In this document: positions 59,532 through 64,000 of the stretch, one piece after another
How positions within the stretch are numbered: position 1 is the stretch's first letter
How the letters are laid out: the number at the start of each line of letters is the position of its first letter
NCBI GenBank assembly: GCA_024180945.1
Contig: JAKSGN010000020.1
Span: forward strand, 1 to 64,000
DNA from: Macrophomina tecta
Lineage: Eukaryota; Ascomycota; Dothideomycetes; Botryosphaeriales; Botryosphaeriaceae
Length of the DNA stretch: 64,000 bases
Direction: 5' to 3'
Position numbers and translations under genes: made by a program
The notes under the pieces: generated by a model
Seen by the model: only the letters and a program-made list of their open reading frames with translations
Told to the model about the DNA's origin: nothing
Databases searched by the model: none

Positions 59532-60587
59532 GCTTGCTGTATGGGGTATCTCAGAGGCTCAATGGGCGTTGGGCGTGGGTTGGTGGGGTGTGCTTTGTAT
59601 CGTGGGGGAGCTCCGAAAGCGCAGCAGGCGGTGTGAAATTGTTTGGCGGGGCCGACGCAAGCCGCCGCTGAACGGCCACTGGGACAGCCACACCCCGCGC
59701 GTCCCTTGCACCTCTCCCGCTGCTACTCCGCCATCCGTCTTGACTTCGCGCCTATTCGCCTATCCGTTTGCTGTCTGCTCGCTGTCCGGCTGTTTCCTGC
59801 TCAGGTGTATAACCTCCGGCCTTCGGCCCGCCGCTTGGTGGCGTCGTCTGCATGAACAAGGCCATCGCGACTGCCCACGCCGAGACCAAACATAGAGAGG
59901 AGAGAGTCAGGGCCGGCCAGACCTGCTGCGGCACTTGGCTGGGATATATGACTTTGGACGGCACTACGCGAAGGCTATCCCGCTTGGCAGGTTCCGCCCG
60001 AGCGCCGCTTCGGTACGGCATACCCACAGGAGTGCAGCTTCGCGAGTTTCAATATTCAAGCATCGCGTTTCCGGCATGGCTCCCTTCCAATACCCAATCT
60101 TTACTCGCGCCACTATAGCATGGCTGCCGGCGGCCTATCATTTCCTGGTTGGTCCGCCAGGCCCCCCTTTGAATTTCCCTCTTGTCTTCCCCAGTGCCCC
60201 TTTGGGAACTGCAATTTCTATTTTTGCCTCCGTTGGCATGTGCGCGGTCTAGGTCGCACCACGTCTTAACGCGCGCTTCGGCTGTATGGCCAGAAAAAAG
60301 GCCTGTCCAGCGGATGGAGCGGGTCTGGCAACCGCCGGAACACCTGACCTGGGGCGTTATACTTTTTGGCCGATACAGCTGGCAAGCCTATATTTGGCGG
60401 GAAATTGGCTGTCTTATAAGACCTGAGGCTCTGCCGTGTTTCCAACAGCAGAAGCAAACACTTTCCGACCTGGAGACGAATTGATTTCCTCGCACTCAAC
60501 CACGCTCTTTTCAGCCTGTCGCTTCAACCGCTTCACACCGTTCTTTTTTTCAGCCGTTTTGAAGTTTTCAATTCAGCCCGTAACACG
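59532..60587. promoter_or_regulatory. Divergent promoter region of the reductase and the secreted-protein gene
   Basis: About 1 kb between two divergent start codons. The part just before the secreted-protein gene (about 60,490-60,575) is CT-rich on the plus strand. No other gene is supported. Confidence 0.45.
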
Positions 60588-61121
60588 ATGAAGTTCTCGA
60601 TTTCTCACCTTGCGGTTTTCTCTGCCGTCTTGCTCAGCAACATTTCTCAAGCTGCGCCCATCAGCAGAAGTTCCGACGCCATGAGGCAATCAAAACAACA
60701 AATTGAGGAGCGTGCTCCTTACGCCCCGAAAACAAAACTGTTTATCACCAACGCGAGGATTGACGACGTGGCCACCAACACGGATGCGAGCTCTACCTCC
60801 GACGACGACGACGAGGAGATTTCAGTGTTCGAGATCCGAGACGCCAGCAGCACGCAAAACGAAATCAAGCGCATTCTTCTCCCCAAAGGCCTCCTGAACA
60901 AGACTACGCAGGAAACGGTCCTGAGCTCGGGCAGCACCACCAGCGAAGACGAGGCAGCGCAGGGAAGTGTTGTGGAATGTAGAGTGGACAAGGATGGCAG
61001 GAATTACTGCCGGACCTCGGATGGGTGGTACGTGTACAGATGCGAGACGGGGGAGATCTCCTACTTCCGTCAGATGCCCTACGGAGATGAAGAGATCTGC
61101 TCGGATGGAAGCATCGCGTAA
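60588..61121 (+). CDS. Small secreted protein with four C-terminal cysteines
   Basis: A single exon of 177 residues. Residues 1 to about 22 form a clear signal peptide (KFSISHLAVFSAVLLSNISQ then AAP). Residues 69-80 are Asp/Glu/Ser-rich. The last 50 residues hold the only four cysteines (131, 141, 152, 171), enough for two disulphides, in a compact Tyr/Gly-rich segment. I do not recognise a family. The size, secretion signal and paired cysteines fit a small secreted protein of the kind found among fungal effectors or surface proteins, but that is inference. It is flanked by housekeeping genes, not by the repeat block. Confidence 0.75.
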   Translation: MKFSISHLAVFSAVLLSNISQAAPISRSSDAMRQSKQQIEERAPYAPKTKLFITNARIDDVATNTDASSTSDDDDEEISVFEIRDASSTQNEIKRILLPKGLLNKTTQETVLSSGSTTSEDEAAQGSVVECRVDKDGRNYCRTSDGWYVYRCETGEISYFRQMPYGDEEICSDGSIA

Positions 61122-61432
61122 TCACCAGGCGGCGGATTGCTCTTATTTTCTTTTCGTGCAAATACCCCGATGGTTTTATGATTGCGCATGCAGACACTGC
61201 TACATTAATGTATAATGTCATGTACAAGCAGATCGTCGATAAAATAGAAAGCATATTTCACGTTCATGAACGCCCGAACAAATGATTGGTCCTTGATGTT
61301 GATCGTGCGCCACGCACCGCCACATTCGGCGGGCGGCATCCATCTAGCTTCGCGCGCGTCAACCGCCAGCGCTCCTCCGCCGCTCCGCAGCGCCTCTACG
61401 ATATCCGACGCGACTCTCACCCGCCGCGCAAC
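61122..61432. other. Intergenic between secreted-protein gene and CTK3
   Basis: About 310 bp with the 3' end of the upstream gene and the CTK3 promoter. Nothing else is seen. Confidence 0.45.
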
Positions 61433-62283
61433 ATGGCGGATCCGTTCGAAGTGCGCATGCGCTTCACGAACCAGCTACAGCACCTCAACGCCTCCGTCAC
61501 CTCCGCCCAGAAAGCCGCCAACTATGCCCTCAAATACCGCGAGATGGACGAGGACCTGCACTCCTGCATCCTCGAGCAGTTGGAGAGGGTGGGTGGTACC
61601 CCAAGACCAATGTCGATGCGACGGATGAGCTTGCTGACGTGTGCAAACCCCGGCAGAACAATATGAACAACCGCGCCAACATCATGTACTTCATCGAGCA
61701 CCTCTGCGACGTGGCCCAGCGCGAGAACCACCTTGAGTTTGTGCGCATGATGCAGCGCGATATTCTGCGCGTCATTGACGCCGTGGCGCCCAGCGATGGC
61801 TCTGGCGCCGCCAATGTCAAGGTTGTGCGGAGGGTGAGTCTTCCTTTCCCGCCGGGCGAGCTTTGAGTGCAGAGGACTGATCGGCAACCGTGTGTATAGG
61901 TGTTGGCTGGCCTCCAGAACAAACAGGTGCTCCTCCCCCAGACGGTCCAGGAGCTTGAGGAATGCCTCAAAGAACGCGACATCGCCGTTGCACATCCCGC
62001 GCTCGGATCTCCCACGAATGGCGCGCCTGGCACTGGGAAACATACGCCGCGCGGGAATGGTGCGGTGCGTTTGGATAAGCGGCAGGTGGAGCAGCGGATA
62101 GAGGAGGACCGGGAGAGGCACAAGAGGTTGAGGGAGGTCATTTGGCAGGTGGACCCCGAGAACGACGGCGAGTTTGAAAAGATGTGGGAGGAGAGCAGTG
62201 ACATTGGAGACGACGACTACATGGCCGCAGAAGAAGATGCTGAGGAAAGGAAACAAGCTATCATCTTCGGTCGGGACCTGTGA
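61433..62283 (+). CDS. CTK3: CTD kinase subunit gamma Ctk3
   Basis: Three exons, 61,433-61,588, 61,657-61,833 and 61,900-62,283, all in phase 0, give 238 residues. The N-terminal domain (MADPFEVRMRFTNQL ... NRANIMYFIEHLCDVAQREN) is the Ctk3 CTD-interaction-like fold. The C-terminal part has LQNKQVLLPQTVQELEECL and the basic LDKRQVEQRIEEDRERHKR helix of the Ctk3 C-terminal domain. In yeast Ctk3 joins Ctk1 and Ctk2 in the kinase that phosphorylates Ser2 of the RNA polymerase II tail. Two introns of 68 and 66 nt have standard ends. It converges with the bL12m gene. Confidence 0.92.
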
Positions 62284-62689
62284 CCTTCGAACAGCACCCG
62301 TCTTTGGCGTTTGGAGGCAAAAGCGGCTCTAGCTTTGGTGTTTTGGCGTTGGAAAGACGGGCCACATGATGCTCGCGGTACTCCGGATTCTGCACAAGGG
62401 CGGCGTTGAGTGGTGATGGACCTTGTTCATTTTTTTTTTCTGTGTCTTGGAGGTTTGCGAGGCCTCCATCCCCCGGCGCTGATACCCGCCTTACGCAAAC
62501 CATATTTTGTACACTAAAGAATCCATCTATACAAATACAGCCCAATAAAACACCTCGACCATGTCCTCGCTTCGTGTTTCCGTCCGCGCGCAGCAGTTGT
62601 ATGTAGAGTGCCGACGTACTCTAGAAGCTTTCCATTCCGTTTTGCCCGTACGTTGTTTCCCAAGCCCGCTAAGCCAACGGTCCTCCCGA
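62284..62689. terminator. 3' intergenic region between convergent CTK3 and bL12m
   Basis: About 400 bp between two stop codons. A plus-strand AATAAA lies at 62,544-62,549, about 260 nt after the CTK3 stop, and may serve its 3' end. A T run lies near 62,431-62,439. No gene is seen. Confidence 0.4.
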
Positions 62690-63329
62690 TCATTCCATAA
62701 CCACAACGGCGCCCAGACCCTTCATGGTTTCAATGATCTTCTCGGCCTCATCCTTGGGAACCGACTCCTTCATGAGCTTGGGTGCGCTCTCGACAAACTT
62801 CTTGCTGTCCACCAGCGACAGACCCAGCATGCTCTTGACTTCCTTGATAATCTTGGGCTTGGCGGCCGCGTCGATGCTCTGAAGCTTCAGGTTGAACAGT
62901 GTCTTCTCCTGCGCGGCTGGGGCAGCCTCCTCCTCCTCAGCGGCGGCCGGTGCTGCAGCCTGGGCGGCAGGGGCAGCGGCGAAGCCACCAACAGGCATGT
63001 CGGGGATGTTGAGGCGGGCCTGGTCATTCGCATGCGGCGGTTAGCGGAGGTGCTGGCATTCGCGCACAACGGCGCATTGTCACGCGGCCCCAGATGATGC
63101 ACGTTCAAAGGCTCACCTTAAGGGTGGAGACGAGGTCAGCGGTCTCCAGCAGGGTCAATTGGCTGATCTGGTCCACGATGGTGGCGATCTTCGGGTTGGT
63201 GGGAGCTGCGGCGGCCTCGGTGGACTGCCATCTCCGGGCTTGCTGCAGGCGGGAGGCGGAAACGCGGGCGACGGACGGACGGGCGACGCGAGCGCAGACG
63301 CGCAGCGCGGACTGGCACGAGAGCGACAT
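62690..63329 (-). CDS. MNP1: Mitochondrial ribosomal protein bL12m
   Basis: Two exons, 63,329-63,117 and 63,019-62,690, with a 97-nt intron, give 180 residues. The first 37 residues are rich in Arg, Ser and Ala without acidic residues, a mitochondrial presequence ending near RRWQST. Next comes the L12 dimerisation domain (IVDQISQLTLLETADLVSTL), then an Ala/Glu hinge. The C-terminal factor-binding domain follows, with KPKIIKEVKSMLGLSLVDSK and AEKIIETMKGLGAVVVME. The protein forms the stalk of the mitochondrial large ribosomal subunit and recruits translation factors. A further ATG in frame upstream (63,413) would put 28 unrelated residues before the presequence, so the ATG at 63,329 is chosen. 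Confidence 0.93.
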
Positions 63330-63569
63330 GGCGGTTGGATGTGTGGAGAGGTGGCTTGGAGGTGATTTCCCGAGACGCGGACAGTGGTGGTCGATGTTTC
63401 CGCCGACCTTCAAAATCTCGAGGTCGACCGCTGCCTAATGCAGCATAGCGGCTTGGCACGCGCGGGCGGTCTTCAGAAATTATTTTGGTCTTCAGCGGCG
63501 ACAACACCAAGCGTCCTCCGCCGCCAAAATTTTTGCCCCAATTCCAGGCCTGGATTCCGGAGCGTGATC
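63330..63569. promoter_or_regulatory. Short shared promoter of bL12m and the gene at the right edge
   Basis: Only 240 bp separate two divergent start codons, so the promoters of both genes must lie here. The upstream in-frame ATG of bL12m (63,413) is also inside it. Confidence 0.5.
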
Positions 63570-64000
63570 ATGGAATGCGGCTGGGGTCTGTCTGCGCTTC
63601 AAGCGCGCTTCGACGAGCTCCCCGAGGAGCTGCGCTCCCTCCTCCGCCGGAGCTCTAATCGCGAGTTCCTTGCCGACCTCTCGAGGGTGTCGTTAGACCC
63701 TCGCCATACCGATTACCTCTTCACTTTGTTTGAACCGCTGTTCGTTGAAGTCCGCGCGCTTTGGACAAGCTCATATCCCGCCGTCGACATCCTTCCCGCT
63801 TATGCGCGCATTTTGCAGTTTGCGCCGCATCTCTCTGACCATGCCGAAGCTGTTCTCACCCATGGCGCGGCCGCAATTGCTTCCGCCCTACAATACGATG
63901 TTTCCAAAGCATCCGACACCCTCACGGATACACATTTAGTCGAGCTCCTTCTCGGGCTGTTTCGACTTCTCGTTTGCGACAATGAGACCTTCGGGCGGTC
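63570..64000 (+). CDS. N-terminal part of a large protein, possibly midasin (Mdn1)
   Basis: An open frame from an ATG (MECGWGLSALQARFDELPEEL) runs 143 codons to the right edge without a stop. It is leucine-rich and helical, with DPRHTDYLFTLFEPLFVEV and LLLGLFRLLVCDNETFGR stretches. This pattern recalls the N-terminal region before the AAA+ rings of fungal midasin, the giant ATPase that removes assembly factors from pre-60S ribosomes. The match is from memory of family style, not a defined motif, and the AAA+ part is outside the window. Another helical-repeat protein is possible. Confidence 0.55.
   Translation, partial: MECGWGLSALQARFDELPEELRSLLRRSSNREFLADLSRVSLDPRHTDYLFTLFEPLFVEVRALWTSSYPAVDILPAYARILQFAPHLSDHAEAVLTHGAAAIASALQYDVSKASDTLTDTHLVELLLGLFRLLVCDNETFGR

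Noticed and set aside
1..64000. CRISPR arrays, bacterial operons or phage genes
   Set aside because: No regularly spaced repeats were seen. Introns and gene content are eukaryotic.

Overview
The window looks like nuclear DNA of a filamentous ascomycete (Pezizomycotina). Genes have short introns (about 47-245 nt) with GT..AG ends and CT-rich leaders. The first 20.4 kb carry the mutation pattern of repeat-induced point mutation (RIP). Class and species cannot be fixed from the sequence alone.

Region 1 (1-20,380) is an AT-rich block with no open frame of useful length. It is a nest of LTR retrotransposons destroyed by C-to-T changes at CpA. I can resolve gypsy copy A (plus strand, running off the left edge), a Copia element (minus strand, cut by copy A), gypsy C (minus strand, host of the Copia element and of copy B), and gypsy B (plus strand, complete, 8,341 bp, with two 781-bp LTRs and an intact AATAC target duplication). 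The block ends inside a pair of tandem LTR units (20,094-20,853), the first mutated and the second nearly intact.

Region 2 (22.8-36.4 kb) is gene-rich: a PsiD-like phosphatidylserine-decarboxylase-family protein (-), a rhamnogalacturonan acetylesterase-like GDSL hydrolase (+), Mediator subunit MED20 (-), a GH47 alpha-1,2-mannosidase (+), an equilibrative nucleoside transporter (+) and the RNA polymerase II import factor Iwr1 (+).

Region 3 (36.4-48.9 kb) is gene-poor. It has one convincing gene, a SANT/Myb-like protein (-), two long unrecognised open frames, and a small AT-rich patch near 37.7-38.1 kb.

Region 4 (48.9-64.0 kb) holds an isochorismatase-family hydrolase (+), phosphatidylinositol 4-kinase Pik1 (+, four exons), a 5-kb gap, pyrroline-5-carboxylate reductase (-), a small secreted four-cysteine protein (+), CTD-kinase gamma subunit Ctk3 (+), mitochondrial ribosomal protein bL12m (-), and the 5' end of a large gene that may encode midasin (+).

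Most recognised genes are housekeeping (transcription, translation, lipid signalling, proline synthesis, glycan processing). The accessory-looking genes are the PsiD-like enzyme and the esterase next to the repeat block, the isochorismatase-family protein, and the small secreted protein. I saw no gene cluster with one shared pathway and no clearly new system. The most informative structure is the nested, RIP-saturated repeat block and its boundary.
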